64,000 bases of DNA from Pseudomonas brassicacearum (GCF_003732265.1 NZ_MOBK01000017.1:1-64000); one strand, 5' to 3'. Positions 1 to 8,716 are shown, numbered from the stretch's first letter. The notes: a model not told the origin generated them from the sequence alone. Made by a program: numbers and translations.

Positions 1-30
1 GTCCCACCCACCCCTTCAAGTCTAAACATA

Positions 31-115
31 CAAGCGGGCTTGCTCGCGAAGGCGGTGTATCAGCGAAAAATATGCCTACTGATACTCCGCTTTCGCGAGC
101 AAGCCCGCTCCCACA
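31..115. repeat. REP doublet (REPIN-like), GTGGGAGCGGGCTTGCTCGCGAA family
   Basis: Two inverted copies of a REP-type arm (GCGGGCTTGCTCGCGAA and its complement) flank a short spacer, forming a long hairpin. The same arm recurs near 15.7, 21.7, 26.9, 29.8, 38.4 and 58.5 kb, always between genes. Such pairs of inverted REPs are common in fluorescens-group Pseudomonas and are mobilised in trans by RAYT transposases. No RAYT gene lies in this window. Confidence 0.85.
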
Positions 116-209
116 GTAGTTTGGGGTTGTGTCGAAGTTTTGTGCTCGGCATCGGGCCGCGAGCACATTGAGCTATCATTGCGTCTTTCCCATTCAAAGA
201 TTGATTGCC

Positions 210-506
210 ATGACTGCCCAAGCCGACACCTTGCTCAACACCCTCGAACACTGCGACATGGTGGAAATCGACGGGTTGCACGCATTCGAATTCTCTCTCG
301 ATGAAGACGACAACTTGCACATCGAATGCATCGACGGTCGTGTGTCCAAGCACTGGGAGTTCACCCCGGCCGAAGTTGAGGCCGCGACCTTCGATCCAGA
401 CCTGCAAAGCTGGCTGATCACCGGCAGTTCCGGTGAGCATCGTCTGGTGTGTACGGAAGCATTCGGCGGCGGTGACGACGAGGACGACGGGAATGAGGAT
501 GCATAA
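210..506 (+). CDS. Small acidic conserved Pseudomonas protein (possibly DUF5629)
   Basis: A 98-residue soluble acidic protein starting MTAQADTLLN. It has no signal peptide or membrane segment and ends in an Asp/Glu/Gly-rich tail (GGGDDEDDGNEDA). The ATG at 210 is preferred over upstream in-frame codons because homologues in Pseudomonas, as far as I recall, begin there and the upstream part looks non-coding. I recall the family as DUF5629 but cannot verify it. The stop overlaps the start of the following lactonase-like gene, so the two are probably cotranscribed. The function is unknown. Confidence 0.72.
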   Translation: MTAQADTLLNTLEHCDMVEIDGLHAFEFSLDEDDNLHIECIDGRVSKHWEFTPAEVEAATFDPDLQSWLITGSSGEHRLVCTEAFGGGDDEDDGNEDA

Positions 507-1668
507 GATCTGGCCTCTATTGATGGCCGGCAGTATCGGCGCGATGGGCACCCAGGCCGCCTCGGCCGAGGACTATCAGTTGCTGGTGGGTTCCTACACG
601 GCAGGTCAGAGCCAGGGGATTTATCGCCTGAACTTCGACAGTTCGACCGGGCAGATCAACCCCACGCCACTGCAAGTGATCAAGAGTGAAAATCCGTCCT
701 GGCTGACTCTGTCCAAGGATCAGCATCGGCTGTTCGTGGTCAACGAAAACGGCCCGGGGCAGAAAGATCCGGTCGGGCGCGTCAGCAGTTATGCCATTGA
801 TCCAAAAAACCATGCGCTGAGCCTGATCAATCAGGTGCAGAGCCTTGGCAATGAGCCGACTCATTCCAGCCTCAGCGGCGATGGCAGTCATCTGTTCGTC
901 AGCAACTATTCGGTGGTTGAAGACCCGGGCGGCACACTCGCAGTGTTACCGGTGGGCGCTGACGGAAAACTCAGCTCCGTGGTGCAGATGAGCAGTCATC
1001 CGTCGAGTCGGGTCAACCCAGAGCGGCAGATGTCGGCTCACGTGCACTCGACGATTTCCTCGCCAGACGGGCGCTACGTGTTCTCCAATGACCTGGGCGC
1101 TGACAAGATTTTTGTCTATCGCTTCGACCCCAAGGCCAACCCGGACCTGCCATTGACGCCGGCCAAACCGGCATCGGTGCAGTTGCCACCGGGCAGCGGG
1201 CCGCGTCATCTGCTGTTCAGCGCCGATGGCAAACATGCCTGGCTGACCATGGAAATGAGTGCGCAGGTGGCCGTGTTCGATTACAAGGATGGCACCCTGG
1301 AGCAAACGCAGATGGTTGACCTCGCGGCGGGCCAGCCCACGTCTGACAAGGCAGCGGCGGCGCTGCATGCCTCCGCGGATGGCAAATTCCTCTACGTCAG
1401 CAACCGTGGCACCGCCAATCAGCTGCTGGTATTTGCCATCGACCCTGCGACGGGTCACCTCAAGGAACTGCAACGGCGCTCCGTGGAAGGCGACCATCCG
1501 CGCGAATTCAGCCTCGACCCCAGTGGCCAATTCGTGTTGATTGCCAACCAGAAAAGCAACCAGATTGTCGTCGTCGAACGCGATGACAAGACCGGTTTGC
1601 TGGGTAAAACCGTGCAGAAGCTGCCGATGGACGCGCCGAGCGACCTCAAGTTCATGCTGCGTCAATAG
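493..1668 (+). CDS. Exported lactonase family beta-propeller (6-phosphogluconolactonase-like)
   Basis: About 391 residues. It begins with a Sec-type signal peptide (MRMHKIWPLLMAGSIGAMG, cleavage near AASA-ED). The mature part is a seven-bladed propeller of the lactonase (YbhE/Pgl-like) family: LLVGSYTAGQSQGIY at the N-terminus, then repeated blades of the type SPDGRYVFSNDLGADKIFVYRFD and ADGKFLYVSNRGTANQLLVF. Cytoplasmic members hydrolyse 6-phosphogluconolactone. The signal peptide suggests another periplasmic lactone substrate, which the sequence does not identify. The start at 493 (or 499) overlaps the preceding stop. A GC-rich hairpin follows the stop codon. Confidence 0.88.
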   Translation: MRMHKIWPLLMAGSIGAMGTQAASAEDYQLLVGSYTAGQSQGIYRLNFDSSTGQINPTPLQVIKSENPSWLTLSKDQHRLFVVNENGPGQKDPVGRVSSYAIDPKNHALSLINQVQSLGNEPTHSSLSGDGSHLFVSNYSVVEDPGGTLAVLPVGADGKLSSVVQMSSHPSSRVNPERQMSAHVHSTISSPDGRYVFSNDLGADKIFVYRFDPKANPDLPLTPAKPASVQLPPGSGPRHLLFSADGKHAWLTMEMSAQVAVFDYKDGTLEQTQMVDLAAGQPTSDKAAAALHASADGKFLYVSNRGTANQLLVFAIDPATGHLKELQRRSVEGDHPREFSLDPSGQFVLIANQKSNQIVVVERDDKTGLLGKTVQKLPMDAPSDLKFMLRQ

Positions 1669-1671
1669 GCC

Positions 1672-1705
1672 GCAGGCCCCGGTTCAAGGGGCCTGCAACC
1701 TTCTA
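1672..1705 (+). terminator. Hairpin terminator after the lactonase-like gene
   Basis: A perfect 9-bp stem GCAGGCCCC / GGGGCCTGC with a 7-nt loop lies four bases after the stop. It is followed by a weak T-containing tract (AACCTTCTATT). The strong stem and position fit a terminator. The T-run is poor. Confidence 0.55.
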
Positions 1706-1824
1706 TTAATGATGCTGATATCTGCTAATGCTACAAAGCATTTCAAGACGCGGACCCTCGAAGGTTAAGTTTGCTTCACGGCCCCACCGGGCAAGCAAGC
1801 CAACTGAATCCGAGGAATACCGCC

Positions 1825-2004
1825 ATGAACTTCAATCTCTTCTCTGTAATCGCCGCTTCCGCCATCTCCGCCACCGTTGCTCTGCCAGCCAGCGCCAACG
1901 TTGAAATCAGCGAGAAAAAATCCCACGCCCAGAGTTACACCCAGAAATACCTGCAACAGAGCGCCAACTTCTACGCCGCTCTGGATCACAAAACCCAAGC
2001 CTGA
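1825..2004 (+). CDS. Small exported protein, unknown function
   Basis: A 59-residue protein with a clear signal peptide (MNFNLFSVIAASAISATVA, cleavage near PASA-NV). The mature part is about 35 residues, polar and Tyr/Gln-rich (YTQKYLQQSANFYAALDHK). The sequence CGAGGAATACCGCC before ATG 1825 gives a ribosome site. An upstream in-frame extension to 1771 would bury the signal peptide and is rejected. I do not recognise the family. Such short secreted peptides recur in fluorescens-group genomes. A 14-bp inverted repeat follows. Confidence 0.6.
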   Translation: MNFNLFSVIAASAISATVALPASANVEISEKKSHAQSYTQKYLQQSANFYAALDHKTQA

Positions 2005-2023
2005 AATTCCAGCCCTGCACCTT

Positions 2024-2100
2024 TTATGCAGGAGCGAAGTCACTTGCGTCGATCAGGCTGAACAGCTTTGAGAAACCTGAGTGATGTCGCTCCTGCATAA
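2024..2100. repeat. 14-bp inverted repeat between two small exported-protein genes
   Basis: TTATGCAGGAGCGA at 2024-2037 is exactly complementary to TCGCTCCTGCATAA at 2087-2100, with a 49-nt spacer. It is not one of the main REP families of this window. It could act as a transcript-end structure or be a distinct palindromic repeat. Confidence 0.7.
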
Positions 2101-2214
2101 CGCGTTTACGACAGCATCACATTGCCATAAATTCCTGACTTGATATCACATGGCCATGAGTCTAGATTTGTCGCTGAGTTTTTGACTCCTTTTCTAATAA
2201 CAAGGATCGACAGC

Positions 2215-2340
2215 ATGGCGATGCGTCTGGCAGTGGTTCTTCTTTTTCTGTATTCCACCCCCATACTTTCGGACGCACAGCCCGTTTCAGACGAGCCGGA
2301 CGCGGCCCGCGAGCGCATGATGAGTTTTATCAAAGACTGA
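2215..2340 (+). CDS. Very small exported peptide, unknown
   Basis: A 41-residue reading frame, MAMRLAVVLLFLYSTPILSD, followed by an acidic tail ending MMSFIKD. The N-terminus is a convincing signal peptide. AAGGA lies at 2202-2206, about 8 bases before ATG 2215. The length is close to the limit of what can be called without homologues, so the call rests on the signal peptide, the ribosome site and two similar small genes nearby. Confidence 0.45.
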   Translation: MAMRLAVVLLFLYSTPILSDAQPVSDEPDAARERMMSFIKD

Positions 2341-2455
2341 AATAGACTGGCTTAATGATCAACCAAGCTGATGGTCACTATGGATAACCCTGAGTGGTTA
2401 CCACAGCTTTTTTGATTGATTCTGTGGGCATCGAAACAAGCCCACGGAGAACACC

Positions 2456-2668
2456 ATGGCCAGCTCAATCCTCACTTCTGCCAAACACGGCGCCTACCTG
2501 GCCATCGGTCTTTACGTCGCAATGGTGCTGGTGGTCAGCCTTTCGGCTCAATCGCAACACACCGTGGACGCACCGATTCAGGTCGCTTATCCCGCCATCC
2601 AGTTCGAACACCGCGCTCAAGACGTCGTGGTCGATCACGCAGAACTGGCGGGAGTGGTCGGGGCATGA
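2456..2668 (+). CDS. Small membrane-anchored protein, unknown
   Basis: 70 residues with one hydrophobic segment (YLAIGLYVAMVLVVSLSA, about residues 14-31) and a short polar C-terminus. ACGGAGAACACC before ATG 2456 is a good ribosome site. Its stop overlaps the ATG of the next gene (ATGA at 2665-2668), so the two are translationally coupled. I do not recognise the family. Inference: the pair forms a small envelope-located unit. Confidence 0.55.
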   Translation: MASSILTSAKHGAYLAIGLYVAMVLVVSLSAQSQHTVDAPIQVAYPAIQFEHRAQDVVVDHAELAGVVGA

Positions 2669-2922
2669 AAGGGCGCAAACTCTGGGTGATCGCCTTTCTG
2701 GCATTCTTCACCAACGGCACTTCGTTGCTGGGTATTGGGCAGGGCTCGGCGGGCTCCGTGGCCCGGTCGATAGAAGCCAATCACAATCTTGCACGCAACA
2801 TTGAAACGCAGAAGGCGATGGGGCTGTTGGCGGGCAATCCACCGATCAAGCGCCAGGTCGATTTCTTCGGGCCATTCCAGGTGGATTGCTCGGTGTTGCA
2901 GATGTGTGAAGTGTTTGCCTGA
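2665..2922 (+). CDS. Small exported or anchored protein, unknown
   Basis: 85 residues starting MKGRKLWVIAFLAFFTNGTSLLG, a positively charged N-terminus followed by a hydrophobic stretch that may be a signal peptide or anchor. The C-terminus has two cysteines (VDCSVLQMCEVFA) that could form a disulfide in the periplasm. The start is fixed by the ATGA overlap with the upstream gene. No known domain is recognised. Confidence 0.55.
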   Translation: MKGRKLWVIAFLAFFTNGTSLLGIGQGSAGSVARSIEANHNLARNIETQKAMGLLAGNPPIKRQVDFFGPFQVDCSVLQMCEVFA

Positions 2923-2950
2923 GCCACAGGTTACGGGGGCTCTTATTTTT
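2921..2950 (+). terminator. Possible terminator between convergent genes
   Basis: GAGCC at 2921-2925 pairs with GGCTC at 2938-2942 and is followed by TTATTTTTT, which also contains the stop of the convergent gst gene. The stem is only 5 bp, so support is modest. Confidence 0.35.
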
Positions 2951-3539
2951 TCATCACGCCGGTAAACAAGTCTGACTCCAGAAACCGCTGCAACCAGTCC
3001 TGCAACCGCACATGAGGCGTCTGCGCAAACCACTCGCGATCGACATGGGCGAACTGCCTTACGAACGGCATCAACGCTACATCCGCCAGACTTGGATGTT
3101 CGGCCAGCAAGTAATCGCGCCCCTGTAGCAACTCATCAAGCTGACGCAAAAACACCTCACCATGCGCCCGATAAACTTCCATCGGCCGCTCGGGATAACG
3201 TTCGGCGTACTTGTAGTGATTCAAGTGCACCTTGAACACCTGATCATTCGCTTCTATCAGGGCGGCGATTTGCGCCTGTCCGGCGGGATCATCCTTGAGC
3301 AACCAATCCTGCGGATCATTTTGCGCCAAAGCCCAGCGCATGATCGCCAGGCTTTCATCAATGACCCGGCCATCAGCGCTCAACACCGGCACCGTGCCTT
3401 TGCTCGACAGCGCGAGCATCTCGGCGGGTTTGGCCTTGAGGCTGACCTCGACAATATTCACCACGACCCCTGAATAGCGCAGGGCCATGCGCGCACGCAT
3501 GGCGTACGGGCAGCGGCGGAACGAATACAGCGTATTCAT
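2943..3539 (-). CDS. Glutathione S-transferase family protein
   Basis: 198 residues. The N-terminal thioredoxin-like domain begins MNTLYSFRRCPYAMRARMAL. The CPYA motif is glutaredoxin-like and could act as Cys-type catalytic residues. KGTVPVL (the cis-Pro element) and DES follow in the usual glutathione-binding positions. The C-terminal half is the all-helical GST domain (SLADVALMPFVRQFAHVD). Its ATG overlaps the sbcC stop (ATGA at 3536-3539), which places it as the third gene of an sbcD-sbcC-gst transcription unit. The substrate is not predictable. The Cys motif suggests a thiol-transfer role rather than classical conjugation. Confidence 0.88.
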   Translation of the reverse strand: MNTLYSFRRCPYAMRARMALRYSGVVVNIVEVSLKAKPAEMLALSSKGTVPVLSADGRVIDESLAIMRWALAQNDPQDWLLKDDPAGQAQIAALIEANDQVFKVHLNHYKYAERYPERPMEVYRAHGEVFLRQLDELLQGRDYLLAEHPSLADVALMPFVRQFAHVDREWFAQTPHVRLQDWLQRFLESDLFTGVMKK

Positions 3540-6500
3540 TTCACCTCCAGCGTACTCAGGCCGTTGCCCTGGCGATGAACCTGAATTTGCACCGGAATCC
3601 GCTCATGCATTTCCTGCACATGGGAAATCACCGCGACTTTACGGCCCTGAGCCTGCAAGCCATCGAGCGCGTCCATGGCCAGTTGCAGGGATTCCGGATC
3701 GAGGCTGCCGAAGCCTTCGTCGATGAACAGCGATTCGATTTTCAACGTGCTCGAGGCCATCGACGCCAGGCCCAGGGCCAACGCCAGCGACACCAGGAAC
3801 GTCTCGCCACCCGACAACGAGTGCACCGAGCGCAGCTCATCGCCCATCTCGGTGTCCATCACCAACAACCCGAGCATGCTGCCGCCGCGTTTCAACCGAT
3901 AACGGCGCACTAGTTGGCGCAACTGCACGTTGGCGTGATGCACCAGCAGGTCGAGGTTGTAGGCCTGGGCGATCTTGCGGAAGGTATCGCCGGTGGCCGA
4001 GCCGATCAGGGCACTCAAACGCGCCCAGCGCTGATACTCGGTGTAGGCATCGGCAATCTGCTGCGCCAACGCCTGATTGGCGTTTTGCCGACGCTGATCC
4101 TCGGCCTGTTCGGCGCGCAGTTCGGCGCAGCGGTGTTCGCTGGCGGCAAACAGGTTTTGCAGTTCGGCGAGCGCGCTGGCCAATTGTTCGGCATCGAGGT
4201 TGCCATTGTGCTGCGCTTGATGATTGAGCAGGCGCTTGTCGCGCTCCTGCAACAGGACCTTGGCCTGTTCGATGGCTTTTTCGCTTCGCTGCAATTGCTG
4301 GCGCAGTTCGCTGACCTGTTGGTCGTCGACGCTCAGCAGCACTTCCAGACCACGGTCATCCAGCTCCGGATGCTGCGCGCGCCAATCGGCGATCTTGCTG
4401 CTCAACTCGCGGTCTTCGGCTTCCAGTGCCAACGAGCGCTCGTGCAATGCCTTGAGTTCGGCGGCGAGTTGCACCAGGCGCGTGCGCACGGTTTGCAGCT
4501 CCTGATTGGCGGTCGACTCTGCGGTGCGTGCCTGTTCAACGGCGTGATCGAGTTGCTGCTGCCATTGCTCGGCACTGGCGTGCTCGCCCAACAATTGCGT
4601 CAGGGTTTGCTGACAGGCTTGCTGTTGCTCGGCGAGGGTATCGAACTGCTGCTTGGCGACTTCCAGTTGCTGAAGGCGTGTCTGCTGGCGGTCCTGTTCT
4701 TTCTCCAACGTCTGCTGGCGTTGCAGCTGTTCGCCGAGTTCGTCGCGTTGCTGGTCGAGTTGCTCCAGACGCTGGGCAATCTGGCGGTCGAGTTGCATGA
4801 ACGTCGCGGCGGGTTCGTTGCGCAATGCCTCCAGCGTCTCGCCCGGGAGCAGGGTGCTGAACGCGGTCAGTTCTTCATCCAGACGCTGGCGATCGCTGCT
4901 CAACTCGCGTTGCTGAGTGCTCAAGTGCTGCGCCGCTTGCTGGCTCGCCGTTTCGGCGCTGCGCAGTTGATGCTGGAGGCGCGCGGCGTCCTGTTGCAAG
5001 GTGAGCAGAGCGGTTTGTCGTTGTTCGTCCTGGGTGATGCTCTGGTTCAACTGAGTGTTTTGCTGCGCCAGCCAGGCATCGCGTTTGTTCGTGTCCTGAG
5101 CCAGCAATTGCGTCGACAACGGATGCGCATCGAGGCTTGGCGTCAGGGCTTGTTGCTGAGTGGCGAGCTGCTCTTGCTGCTGTAGCAGCTCTTTCTGCTG
5201 AGCGATCAAGCCACCGACTTCGCCGCGCAAGTCAGTGAGTTTTTCCTTCAACTGGTCGACGGCTTTCTGCGCGTTGGCCTGCTCGCTTTCATCATGGCGG
5301 CCGAGGCTTTGCAGCAACGCTTCCGGCTGATGATAAGGATGGTCGGGGCTGCCGCAAACCGGACACGGTTGATCGTCCTGCAACTGCTCACGCAACTCTT
5401 CGACGCTGGCGCTGCGGGCCAGACGCTGACGCTCCAGCAGTTCGCGGGTGACGGTCAGGGTCTGTTCGGCGACGGTCAGCTCGTTCTTGGTCTTTACCCC
5501 GTCCTGGGTCAGCCGATCCCGTTCTTGCTGGGCGCTCAACTGCCGTTGTTGAAGCTCCGCGCCGCGGGTGTCCAGCTCTCGCTGCTGGGTCCACAGTCGT
5601 GTCAGCTCTTCGAAGGCTCGGAGTTGCTTGCGGTTGTCCTGCAACAGATTGCCGAGCAGCTGGATCTGTTCAGCCACGGCTTCGGGCTCGGCGCCGGCCT
5701 CTTTGTAGAGCACTTCCAGTTGCTGCTTTTGCGCGGCGAATGCTTGCGCTGCGCGCGTGGCGCTGAGCTCCAGGGCGGCCATTTCGGCCTGGCCCTTGTT
5801 CAAGCGATTGCCGATCAACATCAGCTGCTGCAGGCGATCGCGATAGGCATTCCACGCCTCGCTGAGTGGCGCAAGAGCAGCGCTTTGTTCAAGCTCGCCG
5901 GCGATGCGTTGCAGGCGTTCGGCGACGAGTTTCTGCTGGTCCAGCAAACCTTGAATCGTGTTCTGACCCTGAGTGCAGGCCAGTTCGGCTTGCTGCTTGA
6001 GATCGGCGCTGAGGCTCGTGTCCTTGACCAGGCGGGCGAGGGTGCTTTGCGCTTCAAAGGCCTGGCGCAGCAACGGCGCACTATGGGTGTGCTGCTGTTG
6101 TGCCTCGGTCAGCGCGGAGTGGGTGCTGCTCAGGCTCTGTTCGAGTTGCGTCTGGCGCTCGGTGAGTTCCTGTTGCTGTTGTGTGTGCAGCTGAATCTGC
6201 GCGGTCAGCGGTGTGAGCTGGGCGGTGAGTTCGGTTTTGCGCGCGAACTGGTGCCGTTGCGGGGCTAACTGCTCCAGGCGCGTCAGTTTCAGGCGTTCGC
6301 CGACCTGACTTTCCCAGTGCTGTTGCGCACCGGTCAGTTGCTCCGTGGCGCTCAGTTGTTCGTCCTGCAACTGGCGCAGATCTTTGAGCCAGGTATGTTG
6401 CAGCTCAAGCTGCTTAAGCTGTGCCTGCTGCGTCTTCAATTGTTGCTGCGCTTCACTGAAGCGCTCATCCAGTTCGGCGCGGGCTTCGGGCGCCAGCGGG

Positions 6501-7177
6501 GTCACGCCGGTGGCCTGGTCCTGAAACAGTTTGTGCGCTTCACGCGCCTCTTTGGTCTTGTCGAACGCGCGGCGACCGAGTTGGGTGTACAGCGCAGTGT
6601 CGGTGAGCTTTTCCAGCAGTTCGCTGCGTTCGTTGTCGTTGGCCTTGAGGAAAGCACTGAACTCGCTCTGGGCGAGCAACACGGCGCGGGTGAACTGTTC
6701 GAAGTTCAGGCCCAATACGGATTCGAGCTGGGTTTTGAATTCGACTTTCTGGCTCGCCAGCAGTTGATCCTGATCGATGTCGCGCAAGCTCTGGCGACTG
6801 GCTTGCAACTTGCCGCCGGCCTTTTCCCGGGCGCGATTGGCTTCCCAGCGCGCGCGGTAACGACGGCCGTCGATGCCGACGAAATCCACTTCGGCATAGC
6901 CTTCACCGGTGCCGCGACGCAGCAACGTGCGCGGGTCGCCGGTGCTGATTTCGCCATCGGCGTCCGGCGCTTTCGCGGAGACTTGCGCATTGCTCAGGCG
7001 CGGCACGGCGCCAAACAGCGCCAGGCACAAGGCATCGAGCAAGGTACTTTTACCGGCACCGGTCGGGCCGGTGATCGCGAACAAACCGGCGCTGGCCAAG
7101 GGTTCAGCGGTGAAGTCGATCTCAAAGGGGCCGGCCAGGGAGGCGAGGTTCTTCAGGCGGATCGCGAGAATTTTCAT
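3536..7177 (-). CDS. sbcC: Exonuclease subunit SbcC (Rad50-like SMC ATPase)
   Basis: 1213 residues. The N-terminus MKILAIRLKNLASLAGPFEIDF leads into Walker A GPTGAGKSTLLDAL. Two very long Gln/Glu/Leu-rich coiled-coil arms flank a zinc hook CPVCGSPDHPY near residue 605. The C-terminal ABC signature is LSGGETFLVSLALALGLA, followed by Walker B (SLFIDEGFGSLD). With SbcD it forms the Mre11-Rad50-type complex that cleaves hairpins and protein-blocked DNA ends. The length fits the family. Its start overlaps the sbcD stop by 4 bases and its stop overlaps gst. Confidence 0.97.
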   Translation of the reverse strand: MKILAIRLKNLASLAGPFEIDFTAEPLASAGLFAITGPTGAGKSTLLDALCLALFGAVPRLSNAQVSAKAPDADGEISTGDPRTLLRRGTGEGYAEVDFVGIDGRRYRARWEANRAREKAGGKLQASRQSLRDIDQDQLLASQKVEFKTQLESVLGLNFEQFTRAVLLAQSEFSAFLKANDNERSELLEKLTDTALYTQLGRRAFDKTKEAREAHKLFQDQATGVTPLAPEARAELDERFSEAQQQLKTQQAQLKQLELQHTWLKDLRQLQDEQLSATEQLTGAQQHWESQVGERLKLTRLEQLAPQRHQFARKTELTAQLTPLTAQIQLHTQQQQELTERQTQLEQSLSSTHSALTEAQQQHTHSAPLLRQAFEAQSTLARLVKDTSLSADLKQQAELACTQGQNTIQGLLDQQKLVAERLQRIAGELEQSAALAPLSEAWNAYRDRLQQLMLIGNRLNKGQAEMAALELSATRAAQAFAAQKQQLEVLYKEAGAEPEAVAEQIQLLGNLLQDNRKQLRAFEELTRLWTQQRELDTRGAELQQRQLSAQQERDRLTQDGVKTKNELTVAEQTLTVTRELLERQRLARSASVEELREQLQDDQPCPVCGSPDHPYHQPEALLQSLGRHDESEQANAQKAVDQLKEKLTDLRGEVGGLIAQQKELLQQQEQLATQQQALTPSLDAHPLSTQLLAQDTNKRDAWLAQQNTQLNQSITQDEQRQTALLTLQQDAARLQHQLRSAETASQQAAQHLSTQQRELSSDRQRLDEELTAFSTLLPGETLEALRNEPAATFMQLDRQIAQRLEQLDQQRDELGEQLQRQQTLEKEQDRQQTRLQQLEVAKQQFDTLAEQQQACQQTLTQLLGEHASAEQWQQQLDHAVEQARTAESTANQELQTVRTRLVQLAAELKALHERSLALEAEDRELSSKIADWRAQHPELDDRGLEVLLSVDDQQVSELRQQLQRSEKAIEQAKVLLQERDKRLLNHQAQHNGNLDAEQLASALAELQNLFAASEHRCAELRAEQAEDQRRQNANQALAQQIADAYTEYQRWARLSALIGSATGDTFRKIAQAYNLDLLVHHANVQLRQLVRRYRLKRGGSMLGLLVMDTEMGDELRSVHSLSGGETFLVSLALALGLASMASSTLKIESLFIDEGFGSLDPESLQLAMDALDGLQAQGRKVAVISHVQEMHERIPVQIQVHRQGNGLSTLEVK

Positions 7178-8418
7178 GGTTGTTCGCTCTCCATCTGTAC
7201 GTCCTGCAGCAACTCGGCAAAGTCCTTCAGCGTTTGCTCATCGACTTCACTGCCGTAGCTGTCCTGCCAGGCGCGACTGAACAACTCCTGAGGTGTGAGC
7301 TGGTCCAGTTCGACCAGCGTGGTGCCGTCGTCGACGCTGTCACGGCTGCCGTTGCCGGCGTATTCGGCAGCGATACGTACCAGGCGCACGGCTTTGCCCT
7401 GCAGGGCGGTTTCTACCTGATGACGCAGGTCGGGTTGTGGCTCGTCGAGGCGAACGCGGACTTCCAGCCACGGTTGGCGCTGGATGTCGGCCAGCAAATC
7501 GATGTTGGGCAGGTCCGCCAGTTGCAGGAGGATCTCTGCCAGCGGCGCCGGGCCGATGCGTTGCAGGTTCACTGCTCGTGGAATCAGCTTGGGCTCGACG
7601 CTGACCAGGGTTTCGCCGTCGAGGGTGACGTCGAGAATCTGATGCTGATAACCGATCTCGGAGAACGATAATGGAATCGGCGAGCCGCTGTAGCGGATGC
7701 GCTCTTCACCGTTAACCTTTTGCGGCTTGTGCAAGTGACCGAGGGCGACGTAACTGATGCTGGGTCCGAACAGGCTGGCGGGCAAGGCTTCGGCGTTGCC
7801 GATGATCAGGCTGCGCTCGGAATCTTCAGACACCGAACCGCCGGCCATGTGCGCGTGGCTGATGGCGATCAGCGCTTGGCCGGACGCGCGCTTGGCGTTG
7901 GCCGCCTCGATCAGCCATTCGTGAACCTGGCCAATCCCGCGCAAATAGTTATCACCCAACTGCGCGCCGGTGACTTCGGCCGGGCGCAGGAACGGCAGCG
8001 CCAGGCACCAGGCGGCAATTTTGCCGCTGGCATCCGGTAACGGCAGCAACAGGCGTTCGGCATCCAGTTGCCCGTCATCCAGCCACAGCACGCGGCCGAG
8101 GGCATGGGTGCGCAAGCGGCGCATCAATGGCGCGGGCAGTTCGATCCGTGAGCCGGAATCGTGGTTGCCGGCGATCATCACGATGGTCAGCAATGGCTGC
8201 TGCTCGTGGGCGCTGACGATGAAGTCGTAGAGGCGTTCCTGGGCTTTGACCGGCGGGTTGACGGTGTCGAAGATATCGCCGGCGATCAGCAGCACATCAG
8301 GCTGGTCCAGCTTCAGTTGGCGCAACAGCCACTCGAGAAAACAGGCGTGCTCGAAATCGCGTTCCTGGCCGTGCAGGTTCTGCCCAAGGTGCCAGTCGGA
8401 GGTGTGGAACAGACGCAA
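7174..8418 (-). CDS. sbcD: Exonuclease subunit SbcD (Mre11-like nuclease)
   Basis: 414 residues. Calcineurin-like phosphoesterase motifs appear in order: MRLFHTSDWHLGQ (D and H metal ligands), IAGDIFDTVNPP, IAGNHDSGSR, then ISHAHM and LGHLHKPQ. The C-terminal part is the capping domain plus an SbcC-binding tail. It supplies the Mn-dependent nuclease of the SbcCD complex. It is the first gene of the unit. The 298-bp region upstream contains a short tandem repeat and a REP-type hairpin rather than another gene. Confidence 0.96.
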   Translation of the reverse strand: MRLFHTSDWHLGQNLHGQERDFEHACFLEWLLRQLKLDQPDVLLIAGDIFDTVNPPVKAQERLYDFIVSAHEQQPLLTIVMIAGNHDSGSRIELPAPLMRRLRTHALGRVLWLDDGQLDAERLLLPLPDASGKIAAWCLALPFLRPAEVTGAQLGDNYLRGIGQVHEWLIEAANAKRASGQALIAISHAHMAGGSVSEDSERSLIIGNAEALPASLFGPSISYVALGHLHKPQKVNGEERIRYSGSPIPLSFSEIGYQHQILDVTLDGETLVSVEPKLIPRAVNLQRIGPAPLAEILLQLADLPNIDLLADIQRQPWLEVRVRLDEPQPDLRHQVETALQGKAVRLVRIAAEYAGNGSRDSVDDGTTLVELDQLTPQELFSRAWQDSYGSEVDEQTLKDFAELLQDVQMESEQP

Positions 8419-8537
8419 GGCGGACTCCGTTGCAAATAAGGTGATGGCCGCGCGGGAAATGAGGGCGGCTAAAGGGGAGGGAGTTTACTGGCAAAAAAAG
8501 CGTGGCGCGCGATGGATGTGATCAAACCGCGTACCTA

Positions 8538-8569
8538 CTGACCTGCTGACCTGCTGACCTGCTGACCTG
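8538..8569. repeat. Tandem 8-mer, four perfect copies of CTGACCTG
   Basis: Four consecutive perfect units of CTGACCTG, abutting the REP-type element that follows. Length variation by slippage is expected. There is no coding potential. Confidence 0.9.
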
Positions 8570-8707
8570 TGGCGAGGGGGCTTGCCTGTGGCGAGGGGGC
8601 TTGCCCCCGTTCGGCTGCGCAGCAGTCGTAAAACCAGGCGATGCGGTATGTCTGTGGAATTGCTGGGGCCGCTTCGCGACCCAACGGGGGCAAGCCCCCT
8701 CGCCACA
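8568..8707. repeat. REP-type hairpin, GTGGCGAGGGGGCTTGCCCCC family, with duplicated arm
   Basis: The left arm TGTGGCGAGGGGGCTTGCC occurs twice in direct succession (8568-8586 and 8587-8605). The complementary arm GGGGGCAAGCCCCCTCGCCACA lies at the right end. Further members of this family are near 23.3, 55.3 and 60.1 kb. It lies between the batD stop and the sbcD start and may attenuate read-through from the bat operon. Confidence 0.85.
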
Positions 8708-8716
8708 AAAGCTCGA

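Noticed and set aside
3914..5185. Plus-strand frame of 423 codons opposite sbcC
   Set aside because: Mirror of the coiled-coil codons of sbcC (Gln/Leu-rich), with no family and no start signals.
8538..8569. Possible CRISPR-like array
   Set aside because: The units are contiguous 8-mers without spacers, so it is a simple tandem repeat.
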